This document shows, in pieces, positions 1 to 8,160 of a stretch of 64,000 nt of DNA (the first letter of the stretch is position 1; each line of letters starts with the position of its first letter). Source of the DNA: Planctomycetota bacterium (lineage in GTDB: Bacteria > Planctomycetota > UBA1135 > UBA2386); NCBI GenBank assembly GCA_020849665.1, contig JADLFX010000085.1:62001-126000 (forward strand), read 5' to 3'. Under the pieces are notes generated by a model. It was not told the DNA's origin. It ran no database searches and worked only from the letters and a program-made list of their open reading frames with translations. Both the position numbers and the translations under genes were made by a program.

Positions 1-726
1 CTCGGGCAGCCTTGCGTCCGCCTCATCGGGGCCGGCCACGAGCACGACGGGCCAGGGCGCTCCCGGGTCCGGCAGGCCCAGCGCCGTCCGCAGGTGGGCC
101 GGCACGGTCCCGGAACGGGCGAACTCCGCGGCCCGCGCCAGGGGCCAGCTGCGCGGGTCGTCCAGCGGACCGATCACGGCGACGGCGAAGGGGCGCAGCG
201 GATCGACCCCGAGGCCGCGCAGGACCTCCGCCTCCGCCGCCTCCTCTTCGGCGCGGGCCACGAGCCGCGGCGGCCGGCTGGCGGCGCCGGGAGCCAGGAC
301 GCGCACGACCGCCAGGGCGAGGTCCGCGGGATGGCAGAGACCGGGCGCGGGCACCCGCTGGTGCAGCAGCGTCGCGCTCCAGCCCTCGCGCCGCTCGCGC
401 GCGCGGATGCCCACGGCGCGGCCCGCGCCGCTCGCGCGCGCCAGGAGCGCGCTCTTGGCGTTCCCCTGCAGGTCCAGGGCGCAGGCATAGCCCTGGCGCC
501 GCAGCTGCCGCGCCGTGCGCACGAATCCGCGCACCCCCGCGCCGCGCTCGTGCCGGATCACGGCGGCGAGCCAGGGCAGGTTCTCGAGCAGGGGCGCGAA
601 GCGCTCCTGCACCACCCAGTGCAGCTCCAGGTCCGGGCGTGCCGCCGCCAGCGCCTCGGCCGCGCCCAAGGACTGCACGACGTCGCCCATCGCCGAGAGG
701 CGGACCAGGAGCACGCGCTCCGTCAT
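1..726 (-). CDS. glycosyltransferase family 9 (heptosyltransferase-like), C-terminus cut by window edge
   Basis: The reading frame stays open from an ATG at 726 to the left edge, giving 242 residues of a protein family usually near 350. The N-terminal motif RLSAMGDVVQSL (about residues 9-20) is the nucleotide-sugar-side signature of GT9 ADP-heptose:LPS heptosyltransferases, followed by the Rossmann segments of a GT-B fold. GT9 enzymes add heptose or related sugars to the lipid A core on the cytoplasmic side of the inner membrane. The start overlaps the stop of the upstream GT39 gene (ATGA), so the two are probably translationally coupled. The acceptor and sugar cannot be read from sequence, and the C-terminal active-site half is missing from the window. 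Confidence 0.85.
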   Translation of the reverse strand, partial: MTERVLLVRLSAMGDVVQSLGAAEALAAARPDLELHWVVQERFAPLLENLPWLAAVIRHERGAGVRGFVRTARQLRRQGYACALDLQGNAKSALLARASGAGRAVGIRARERREGWSATLLHQRVPAPGLCHPADLALAVVRVLAPGAASRPPRLVARAEEEAAEAEVLRGLGVDPLRPFAVAVIGPLDDPRSWPLARAAEFARSGTVPAHLRTALGLPDPGAPWPVVLVAGPDEADARLPE

Positions 727-2240
727 CGCCGCTCCTGCAGCACGAGGGTCTTGCCGCGCACGCGCAGCCGGACGCGATCCTCGTAGCCCTCGGCGCGCGA
801 GGCGTCGACCGCGACCTGGGCGTCGGGATCCTCGACCAGGAGCCAGCGGGTGCGCGGCGCACGCGCCGCCAGTTCGTCGCCCGGCGGGAGCAGACCTGCG
901 GCGAGGAGCACCTGCGAGGGGAAGTGCCCGCGGGTGCCGAGATCCTGCGCGGCGCGCGTGCGCACCTCCTCCGCCAGGGTCGCCCCGGCGCGCGCCAACG
1001 TGCGCGGTCCGCTGCCCAGCGGATGCGCGAACACGCTCCACGCCGCGCTCGCGCACACCAGCGCCAGCGCCGCCAGCACCCCGGCGCGCGTGCGGGCCAC
1101 CAGGGGCACCGCGCCGAGGCCGAGGGCCAGGCCCGGCACGATGGCCTGGACTTGCGCCGGGAGCAGGGGCACCGCCGCGAGGAGGCCGACCCCCGCGAGC
1201 CCGAGCCCGCGCACGACGGCGGCCAGCCACCGCGGCACTCCCCCGCCCTGCAGCCACGCCAGGACCCGGGGCAGGAGCGCCACGACCAGGAGCGGGAATC
1301 CGGGCAGGAGGTAGCGCGTGGGGCGGCCGGGGAAGAGCGCCACGAGGAGGATCGCGCCGATCCCACCCCAGGCGCACAGGCGCGCGAAGCGCCGTTCCGG
1401 CGCGGTCTCCTCGGCCGCCGGGCGCGCGAACACGAAGAGCCCCAACGGCAGGGTGAGGAGCGCCATGCGCAGCAGGTAGCCCGGCGTCTCGACCACCTGC
1501 TCGCGGGTGAAGTAGAGCAGGCGGCCCACGCTCTCCTCTCCCGCCACGCGCGAGGCCTCGCCCGCGTCGACCTCCTTGCCGAGCAGCGGCACCAGCCACA
1601 CGAGGGGCAGGGCCACCAGCGGCACGAGATACGCCGCCAGCATGGCCGCGCTGCGTCCGGACTCCCGCGCACCCCGGCCGCGCAGCGCCGCCACGGCCAT
1701 GCCCGCCAGGAAGAGGAGATACGGGGGCCCCTTGGTCAGCAGCGCCAGTCCGCCGCACACGCCCGCGAGCCAGGCGGCGGAGCGCGGCCCGCCGCAGCAT
1801 GCATCGGCCAGCGCCAGCAGCGAGACCGCGGTGAACGCGGTGAAGAGCGGGTCGATCTCGGCACGCGGCATCGCCTCGAGCAGCACGGGCATCAGCAGGA
1901 TCGCGAGGGCGGCCACGAGGCCGGCGTGCGGCCCGCGCCGGCGCCGCAGCAGTGCGAAGACGTAGGCGGCCAGGAGCGCATGCGCGAGCACCGAGGGCAC
2001 CCGCGTGGCCGCGGGGCTTGGCCCGAACGCCCCCACCAGCGGCGCGAGCAGCCAGTAGTAGAGCGGTGGCTTGGCCAGCGTCGGCTCGTGTCCGAGCGTC
2101 GGCAGCAGCCACTGCCCGCTCTGCGCCATCTCCAGGGCGATCTGCACGCGGCGCGCCTCGGTGCCGGACCAGGTCTCGCCGCCGAGCTGGGGCAGGGCCA
2201 GGAGGAAGGCGAGGGCGAGGAGCGCCAGCGCGGGCCGCAT
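723..2240 (-). CDS. GT39/ArnT-like polyprenyl-phosphate-sugar glycosyltransferase
   Basis: A 505-residue polytopic membrane protein. Residues 1-20 form the first membrane helix. The first periplasmic loop has GTEARR (about 26-31), whose acidic residue matches the catalytic position of ArnT/PMT enzymes, then GHEPTLAKPPLYYW (50-63), the classic ArnT-family loop. Several further hydrophobic helices follow, and there is a soluble C-terminal tail. Family knowledge: such GT-C enzymes move a sugar from undecaprenyl-phosphate to lipid A or protein on the periplasmic face. The ATG at 2240 is chosen because TAAGGT lies 8 nt upstream and TTGCCC 17 bp further; longer frames add only Arg-rich sequence. 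It overlaps the downstream GT9 gene by 4 nt. Confidence 0.88.
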   Translation of the reverse strand: MRPALALLALAFLLALPQLGGETWSGTEARRVQIALEMAQSGQWLLPTLGHEPTLAKPPLYYWLLAPLVGAFGPSPAATRVPSVLAHALLAAYVFALLRRRRGPHAGLVAALAILLMPVLLEAMPRAEIDPLFTAFTAVSLLALADACCGGPRSAAWLAGVCGGLALLTKGPPYLLFLAGMAVAALRGRGARESGRSAAMLAAYLVPLVALPLVWLVPLLGKEVDAGEASRVAGEESVGRLLYFTREQVVETPGYLLRMALLTLPLGLFVFARPAAEETAPERRFARLCAWGGIGAILLVALFPGRPTRYLLPGFPLLVVALLPRVLAWLQGGGVPRWLAAVVRGLGLAGVGLLAAVPLLPAQVQAIVPGLALGLGAVPLVARTRAGVLAALALVCASAAWSVFAHPLGSGPRTLARAGATLAEEVRTRAAQDLGTRGHFPSQVLLAAGLLPPGDELAARAPRTRWLLVEDPDAQVAVDASRAEGYEDRVRLRVRGKTLVLQERR

Positions 2241-2248
2241 CCCGCGCG

Positions 2249-2277
2249 ACCTTAGGCGGCCCGCAGCGCCCGGGCAA
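2249..2277 (-). promoter_or_regulatory. predicted promoter of the GT39-GT9 operon
   Basis: On the minus strand TTGCCC (2277-2272), a 17-bp spacer and TAAGGT (2254-2249) lie just before the ATG at 2240. The 8-nt gap between hexamer and start codon would put the transcript start at or next to the A of ATG, giving a leaderless mRNA. Confidence 0.5.
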
Positions 2278-3777
2278 TCACCGCGGGTGGATCGGCGCGC
2301 GCCGCGCGTGCAGCTGTGCATCCAGCTCGAGCGCCCAGCGTGTGCGGTCCTGGAACTCGCGCTCGAGATGCTGGTAGGCGTCGCGGGCCCGCGCCAGCTC
2401 GCGCCGCAGGATGCGGATCTCGCGCTCGCGCTCGCGCATCTGGTTGCCGCGCAGGTCGAGGTAGAGCAGGCTCTGGTGCTCGGGGATCGGCGCGTCCGAG
2501 GCCACGCCCATCAGGTAGTGCGCGGTGGCGAGTTCGCGCCCCGTGGACGCGGCCTCCGACTCGATCCGGGCGATGTCGGCCCCCAGGTCGTCGATCAGGA
2601 TCCCGGCGACGTGGTTCTCGCCGAAGATGCGGACCTCGCGGAACCGCGCCTGCAGCGCGTCGCGCAGCTCGGGGAGGTCGAACTCGTGCACGTGGTACGG
2701 ATTCACCTCGTTCCGCTCCATGCGGTAGTACGGCCGGTTGGGCGAGGACACGATCAGGATCCCGCCCGGGGCCAGGAGCCGCCGCGCCTCGTCCAGCAGG
2801 CGGTCCGGATCGGGCACGTGCTCGATCACCTCGAAGGCCGTCACGAGGTCGTACGAGCCGCTGGCGAAGGGCAGCAGGCCGGTCGCCCCCACGTGGACGA
2901 AGCAGAGGTTGGCGTGGCGGTACGCCGCGGCCGCGCGTGCCACGGCCCCCGCGTCGATCTCGCAGCCCACCACGCTGCGCGCGCTCAAGCCCAGCAGTGC
3001 CGCGCCGTAGCCCTCGCCGCAGCCGAGGTCGAGGACCCGGCGCCCGACCGCGAATCCCAGGGCGAACCGGTAGCGGGCCAGGTGCTCCATCTCGAGGTCG
3101 GGATCGACGCCGGGCACGAAGCGCTCGCCCGTGAACACCGCGGCGCCCTGCTCCGGCGACCCCGCGGCACGCTCGGGCTCCGGCTGCCAGCCCAGGGCCC
3201 GGGGAGTGGCGATCTCGAACGCGGTGGCGGGCGCGCGGCGCCGCCGCGTCGTGGTCCAGGCGCTGAGCGCCAGCCACGCCATCCCGGTGGCCAGTTCGGC
3301 CGCGCGCAGCGGGGCGGTCCACAAGCGCCGCGGATGCCGGACACCGCTCGCCTGCAGGAGCTGGTGGCAGAGGCGCGGGATGCCCGCGCGCGCGGCGAAG
3401 TACGCGTCGCCGTGCTCGTTGCAGATCAGGTAGGACCGGGCCCCGACCATCCCGCCGACGAGCCACTGGCGCCAGTACGCCCAGTCGGAGCCGATCAGGA
3501 TCGCGCCCACGTCCGGACGCCGCGCGGCCAGCTCGGCCAGCCGCTCGCGCCGCGCGCGCGCCAGTTCCGCCAGCGTGATCCGCTCGTCCTCGCCGACGCC
3601 CCCGAGCGCCGCATCGCAGAGCAGGACGAGCCGCGCCCCGGGGAAGAGCCTGCGCACCGTGGCGAGCATCGCCGCGATCTGCGGCTCCGGGCCGGAGCCC
3701 ATGCAGACGGCGAGGCGGACCGAGGCGGACTCCGGCAGCCGGGCGCCGAGGAAGTGCAGGGGTGCAGGGACTCTCAT
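2278..3777 (-). CDS. SAM-dependent methyltransferase with unknown N-terminal domain and C-terminal coiled coil
   Basis: A protein of 499 residues. Residues 1-205 resemble no domain I can name; they contain a Rossmann-like stretch (GARLVLLCDA, about 47-56) and one possible membrane-associated helix near 162-176. Residues 215-400 are a class I methyltransferase (Methyltransf_11 type) with motif I VLDLGCGEG at 248-256 and TAFEVIEHV downstream. The last 60 residues are charged and helical (EREREIRILRREL), probably a coiled coil, as in Wzd/WbdD-type chain-length regulators. Methylation of a terminal sugar is a known stop signal for Wzt-type export. As the last gene behind wzm-wzt, joined to wzt by an ATGA overlap, it is a good candidate for such a chain-capping enzyme; that role is inference. 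Confidence 0.8.
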   Translation of the reverse strand: MRVPAPLHFLGARLPESASVRLAVCMGSGPEPQIAAMLATVRRLFPGARLVLLCDAALGGVGEDERITLAELARARRERLAELAARRPDVGAILIGSDWAYWRQWLVGGMVGARSYLICNEHGDAYFAARAGIPRLCHQLLQASGVRHPRRLWTAPLRAAELATGMAWLALSAWTTTRRRRAPATAFEIATPRALGWQPEPERAAGSPEQGAAVFTGERFVPGVDPDLEMEHLARYRFALGFAVGRRVLDLGCGEGYGAALLGLSARSVVGCEIDAGAVARAAAAYRHANLCFVHVGATGLLPFASGSYDLVTAFEVIEHVPDPDRLLDEARRLLAPGGILIVSSPNRPYYRMERNEVNPYHVHEFDLPELRDALQARFREVRIFGENHVAGILIDDLGADIARIESEAASTGRELATAHYLMGVASDAPIPEHQSLLYLDLRGNQMREREREIRILRRELARARDAYQHLEREFQDRTRWALELDAQLHARRAPIHPR

Positions 3778-5012
3778 CGCTGGATGGGCACGTGGAACGA
3801 GACCTCGACCGGCACCCGCAGGTGCCCCACCACCCGCCGGGTCGCGCGCACCTGGACCACCGCGGCATGGTCGACCCAGTCGAGCATGCGGTAGTGCACG
3901 GCGTCGCCGTCGGCCACGGCAGGGCTGAGCGAGTAGCTGCCCGACGCCAGCTCGGGGAGCCGGGCGCGGAACTCGACCACGAGCGTCTCGCCGGGCGCGA
4001 GGGGCGGCGGCGCGTGGCCCTCGAGCGCGAGGTTGGTGCCGAGCCAGTCGAGTCCCTTGCGGTCGCGGAACAGGAACCCCACGTTGCAGCGCTCCACGCG
4101 CTGCAGGGCCTCGACCACGATCCGCACGCAGAGCGCCTCGCCGCCGTCCACGTGATCCACGGGCCGCCCCGCGCCGTCGAGGACCAGGATGCCGGCCACC
4201 CGGGCCTCGCCGGAGCCGTGCCGCTCGGCGCCCTGCGGCAGGCGCGCGAGCGGCACGGTGCCCGGCAGGGCGCGCGCCGGAGCATCGCCGGCGCGCTCCT
4301 GCAGGTAGCGGGCCACGACCTCGGCGGGGGCGCCCTCGGCCACCAGCTCGCCGTTGCGCAGGTAGAGCGCGCGGTCGCAGAGGTGGCGGATCGCCTGCGG
4401 ATCGTGCGAGACCAGCACCAGGGTCCGCCCGTCGGCGCGCAGCTGCTCCAGGCGCGACGTGCACCGGTGCTGGAAGAACACGTCCCCCACCGACAGCGCC
4501 TCGTCCACGATGAGCACGTCGGGATCCCAGTGCACGGCGGCGGCGAACGCCAGCCGGACGAACATGCCGGTCGAGTACGTGCGCACCGGCTGGCCGGCGT
4601 ACGCGCCGATCTCGGCGAAGGCCAGGATCTCGGGCAGCCGCTCCTCGACCGCGCGCGCGGAGAGTCCCTGCAGGCGGCCCTGCAGGCGCACGTTGTCGAT
4701 GCCGGTGAACTCCGGATGGAAGCCGGTGCCGAGTTCGAGCAGGCTGCCCACGCGCCCTTGCACGCGGATCCTGCCGGCGCTCGGCTCGAGGACTCCGGCG
4801 AGCAGGGCCAGCAGGGTGCTCTTGCCCGCGCCGTTGGCGCCGACGATGCCGAGCGTCGTGCCCGGCGCGACGGCGAAGCTCACGTCGCGCAGCGCGCACG
4901 CCCCGGCGTCCGGCGCGCCGCCGGGCCGCAGGAGCTCGCGCAAGAGCCGCCGCGCCGGCCCGCGCCCGGAATAGCGCTTGGTCAGGTGCTCGACGTGGAT
5001 GACGGGGATCAC
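3774..5012 (-). CDS. wzt: Wzt-type ABC transporter ATP-binding protein with C-terminal glycan-binding domain
   Basis: A 412-residue protein. Residues 1-235 are an ABC ATPase: Walker A GANGAGKSTLL, signature YSTGMFVRLAFA, Walker B VLIVDEALSVGD and H-loop VSHD. Residues from about 265 form a beta-rich Wzt_C-like domain (FLFRDRKGLDWLGTNL), which in O-antigen exporters recognises the modified glycan end. The spacing and wording (LELGTGFHPEFTGIDNV) are typical of the RfbB/Wzt/TagH branch. The GTG start at 5012 overlaps the wzm stop (GTGA), and the stop overlaps the methyltransferase start. With the permease it would export a polyprenol-linked glycan across the inner membrane. Confidence 0.92.
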   Translation of the reverse strand: MIPVIHVEHLTKRYSGRGPARRLLRELLRPGGAPDAGACALRDVSFAVAPGTTLGIVGANGAGKSTLLALLAGVLEPSAGRIRVQGRVGSLLELGTGFHPEFTGIDNVRLQGRLQGLSARAVEERLPEILAFAEIGAYAGQPVRTYSTGMFVRLAFAAAVHWDPDVLIVDEALSVGDVFFQHRCTSRLEQLRADGRTLVLVSHDPQAIRHLCDRALYLRNGELVAEGAPAEVVARYLQERAGDAPARALPGTVPLARLPQGAERHGSGEARVAGILVLDGAGRPVDHVDGGEALCVRIVVEALQRVERCNVGFLFRDRKGLDWLGTNLALEGHAPPPLAPGETLVVEFRARLPELASGSYSLSPAVADGDAVHYRMLDWVDHAAVVQVRATRRVVGHLRVPVEVSFHVPIQR

Positions 5013-5803
5013 AGGAGGTCCAGGATCAGGCCGCGGCGGCGGCGCAGGAGGCCGCGGACGGCGAGGAAGAGCACGAGCGAGGCGGCCACGAGCGCGCAGA
5101 GCGCGAGGGGTGCGGGGCCAGGCCCGGCGAAGAGGCAGTCGCGGAACAGCGCGGTGAACCAGTACATGGGGTTGAGCCGCAGCAGCGCCCCGGCGGTGGT
5201 GCCCGCGCCGAGGCCGGGCCCCAGGCCGTCGAGGTCGTAGAACACCGGCGTGGCGAAGAGCCACGCGACCAGGACCAGCGCCACGACTTCGCGCGCATCG
5301 CGCAACACGAGCCCCACCAGCGCGGCGAGCATGGTCGCGGCGAGGCTGAACGCGCAGAGGCCGGCGAGCAGCAGGGGCAGCCAGAGCACGGCCGCGGACA
5401 CGCCCCGTCCGCCGGCCACGACCACCACCAGGAGCACGAGCAGGCTCGCGGCCTGGTGCGCGAGGTGGTAGAGCAGGCGCGACAGGAACACGGTCTCCAG
5501 GGGCACGCGGACGCGGGTCAGCAGCGTCCGCTGCGCGCCGAGGAGCTCGGGTCCCTCGCCCGCCAGACGCGCGAAGAGGTCCCACACCACGTAGCCGGAG
5601 AACAGGTGCAGGACGAATCCGCTGCGGATGGGTGCGGAGCGGTCGAGACCGAGGATCACGCCGAAGAAGAGCCAGTAGACGGCGAGCAGGACGAACGGCG
5701 CGACCAACGGCCAGAGCAGGCCCAGGAGCGCGCCGCGGTAGCGCGCCTCGATCTCGCGCCGCGCGAGCAGCACGGCGATCGGCATGGCGTTCACGCCGTG
5801 CAT
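5009..5803 (-). CDS. wzm: Wzm-type ABC-2 polysaccharide export permease
   Basis: A 264-residue membrane protein of the ABC2_membrane family with about six hydrophobic helices. N-terminal amphipathic RREIEARYRGALLGLLWPLVAP and the helix pair with NPMYWFTALFRDCL match O-antigen and teichoic-acid export permeases. The ATG at 5803 is preferred over the one at 5785 because GGAGGTGG lies 5-6 nt upstream of it. This start overlaps the end of the glycosyltransferase gene by 13 nt. It pairs with the Wzt ATPase directly downstream. Confidence 0.9.
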   Translation of the reverse strand: MHGVNAMPIAVLLARREIEARYRGALLGLLWPLVAPFVLLAVYWLFFGVILGLDRSAPIRSGFVLHLFSGYVVWDLFARLAGEGPELLGAQRTLLTRVRVPLETVFLSRLLYHLAHQAASLLVLLVVVVAGGRGVSAAVLWLPLLLAGLCAFSLAATMLAALVGLVLRDAREVVALVLVAWLFATPVFYDLDGLGPGLGAGTTAGALLRLNPMYWFTALFRDCLFAGPGPAPLALCALVAASLVLFLAVRGLLRRRRGLILDLL

Positions 5804-8160
5804 GCGTCCACCTCCCGGTCGCGCCGCCACGGCCAGCCGCTGTGCCGGCCGCCGGCCTCGGCGAGGACCTCGCGCCAGATGCGGTCGTGCTCCGCCGCCT
5901 TCACCTCCCAGGCGTACTCGGCCTGCACGCGGCGCAGCGCGTTGGCGACCATGCGCCGGCGCAGTTCGGGGTCGCGCAGCACCTCCACCACCGCATCGGC
6001 GAACTCGTCGTCGCGGTCGGCGATGCGCAGGTGCAGGCCGTCCCGGCAGCGCAGCCCCGCGACCGCCACGCGCGTGGCCACCACCGCCCGACCCAGCGCC
6101 CAGGCCTCCAGGATCTTGCCGCGGATCCCGGCTCCGAGCGTCAGGGGCACCACGAACACCTTCGCGGCGTGCACTTCCGGGGCGATCTCGGGCACCCGGC
6201 CGGTGATCCGCACCCCCGGCTCGCGCTCCAGCGCCAGGATCTCGGCGGGGGGCGATGAGCCCACGATCGAGAGCGTGACCCCGGGCACCCGCGCGCGGAT
6301 CCTGGGCAGGATCCGCCGCACCATCCGCACCATCGCCTCGACGTTCGGCTGGTGGCCGAAGTAGCCCACGAACACCAGTCGGTCCTCGTCGGGCTCCGGC
6401 GCGGGTCGCAGGTGGCGGACGTCGCCGCCGGTGTTGTTCACGGCCACGCGCAGGCCGCCGCGGTACTGCAGCAGGCCTGCGGCATCCGGGTCGGTGACCG
6501 TGACGACCCGCTGGAACGCGCGGCACCACCCCAGCTCGAAGCGCAGCATCCGCATCCAGGTGACCACGCGCCGCAGCCTGGCGAGGCCGCGCGCCTCCCA
6601 CACCTGGCGCGCGTACGCCACGCACTGCACCTCGTGGTCGGTGAGCAGCCTCGGCACGGTGTGGTGCTCCGGCAGCAGATGGGCCATCTGCAGGTACTCG
6701 ACGTGCACGAGGTCGTAGCGGCTGCTGGCGAGGCGCTGCCGGATCCGTTCGCGCATGCGTGGATCCGAGTACTCGCTCACCACCGCCGGCGGGGCCAGCC
6801 GGAACGGATTGGCGGCCCACGGGGTGCGCTCGCGTTGCAGCACCTCCACCTCCTCGCAGAACGTGAGCGCGGCGCCGGCGGCGGCCTCGGCCTGGCTCTC
6901 CGCGAACGCGAGGACGGTGATGTCGTGACGGCCGGCCAGCTCCTCCAGCAGGTGGTACATGCGCATCGCGCCGCCGTGCGCGCCCAGGCGGGGCACGTAC
7001 GCCGCGATCACCAGGACCCGCGGGCGGCGGGTGCGCGGCGGCGCCGGGACCACGAAGCGCGGATCCATGGCCAGGAGGGCGCGGTCCGGGATGCGGTTCC
7101 GGGCCGCGCACCAGGCGGCGCGCCGGCGGGCGATCGACGGCAGCCGGCCCAGGACGCGCAGCAGCGCCGGCAGGGCCACACCCAGCCCCTCGTGCCAGGT
7201 CGCACGCAGGAGCGCCAGCGGCCAGGCGCGGCGGTGCTCGCGCAGCAGCCCGGCGTCGGTGAGACAGGCGAGGTGGAAGGCCCAGCGGTTGGCCAGCACC
7301 AGGGCCCGCAGCCGGCGCGGCGAGAAGAGGCGCGTGCTGGTCGCACGGTGCAGGTGGAGCACGCGCGACCGCGGCGCGAGCACGCAGCGCCAGCCGCGCT
7401 TCCAGGCCCGCCACGACAGGTCGAGGTCCTCGGCGTAGGCCGGGGCGTAGATGGGGTCGAACCCGCCGAGCTGGCGCAGCTTCGCGGCATCGAATGCGCT
7501 GGCGCCGCCGCCGGCCCACAGCACCGGATGCTCCTCGCCGGGTCGGGGCGCGGGGACCGGGTCGTGGAAGAGGTGCAGCTCGCCCGCGCGCCACGTCCCG
7601 GCGGTGTTGCCGGTCTCCTCGCGGCGCACACCCTCCAGCTGCACGATCTGCGCCGAGACCGCGAACACGTCGTCGTCGCGGAACCCTGCCAGCAGCGGCG
7701 CCAGGAAGTCCTCCTCGACGATCATGTCGTCGTTGAGGAGCACCACCGTGGCGTGGCGCGCCTCCGCCAGGGCCGCGTTGTTGCCGCCGCCGAACCCCAG
7801 ATTGCCCGGCAACGCGACACAGCGCACCCAGCCGTGCTCGCGCGCGAGCCACTCCTGCGTACCGTCGCGCGAGCCGTTGGCGACGACCAGGACCTCCGCC
7901 GGCCCGCCGTGATGCTGCAGCGCGCGCCGCAGCGCGGGCAGCGAGCGCTCCAGCAGGTGGCGGCCGTCGCAGCTCACCAGGAGCACCGACACCCCCTCCG
8001 CGACGCGGCGCGGGCGCAGGCCCTGGACCGGCGGCGGATCGGCCGGGATCCGCCGCGTGCCGGCCCAGCACCACACGAGCCGCGCGACGAGCAGGTAGAG
8101 CCCCGCCAGGGGGATGCACGCGAGCGCACGGAGGAATCGGATCGGGGACGAGGAGTTCAC
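5791..8160 (-). CDS. bifunctional GT2-GT4 glycosyltransferase
   Basis: A 789-residue fusion. Residues 12-32 are one hydrophobic helix. Residues 55-285 are a GT2 (GT-A) domain of the rhamnosyltransferase type: VSVLLVSCDGR, VVANGSRDGTQ, GNLGFGGGNN and the metal-binding LLNDDM (143-145). From about 405 a GT4 (GT-B) domain follows, with RVLVIAAYVPRLGAHGGA at its N-terminus and EAWALGRAVVATRVAVAGL near the donor site. Two sugar transfers are likely, probably building repeat units exported by the adjacent Wzm/Wzt. GTG at 8160 overlaps the regulator stop codon (GTGA). The predicted FNR-controlled promoter at 8195-8236 would initiate just upstream. Confidence 0.88.
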   Translation of the reverse strand: MNSSSPIRFLRALACIPLAGLYLLVARLVWCWAGTRRIPADPPPVQGLRPRRVAEGVSVLLVSCDGRHLLERSLPALRRALQHHGGPAEVLVVANGSRDGTQEWLAREHGWVRCVALPGNLGFGGGNNAALAEARHATVVLLNDDMIVEEDFLAPLLAGFRDDDVFAVSAQIVQLEGVRREETGNTAGTWRAGELHLFHDPVPAPRPGEEHPVLWAGGGASAFDAAKLRQLGGFDPIYAPAYAEDLDLSWRAWKRGWRCVLAPRSRVLHLHRATSTRLFSPRRLRALVLANRWAFHLACLTDAGLLREHRRAWPLALLRATWHEGLGVALPALLRVLGRLPSIARRRAAWCAARNRIPDRALLAMDPRFVVPAPPRTRRPRVLVIAAYVPRLGAHGGAMRMYHLLEELAGRHDITVLAFAESQAEAAAGAALTFCEEVEVLQRERTPWAANPFRLAPPAVVSEYSDPRMRERIRQRLASSRYDLVHVEYLQMAHLLPEHHTVPRLLTDHEVQCVAYARQVWEARGLARLRRVVTWMRMLRFELGWCRAFQRVVTVTDPDAAGLLQYRGGLRVAVNNTGGDVRHLRPAPEPDEDRLVFVGYFGHQPNVEAMVRMVRRILPRIRARVPGVTLSIVGSSPPAEILALEREPGVRITGRVPEIAPEVHAAKVFVVPLTLGAGIRGKILEAWALGRAVVATRVAVAGLRCRDGLHLRIADRDDEFADAVVEVLRDPELRRRMVANALRRVQAEYAWEVKAAEHDRIWREVLAEAGGRHSGWPWRRDREVDACTA

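Noticed and set aside
12-2255. Very long open frame on the + strand rich in Arg, Pro and Ala
   Set aside because: It lies antisense to the clear GT39 and GT9 genes, and its translation has no domains and a composition typical of reverse frames in GC-rich DNA. The same holds for other long antisense frames in the window.
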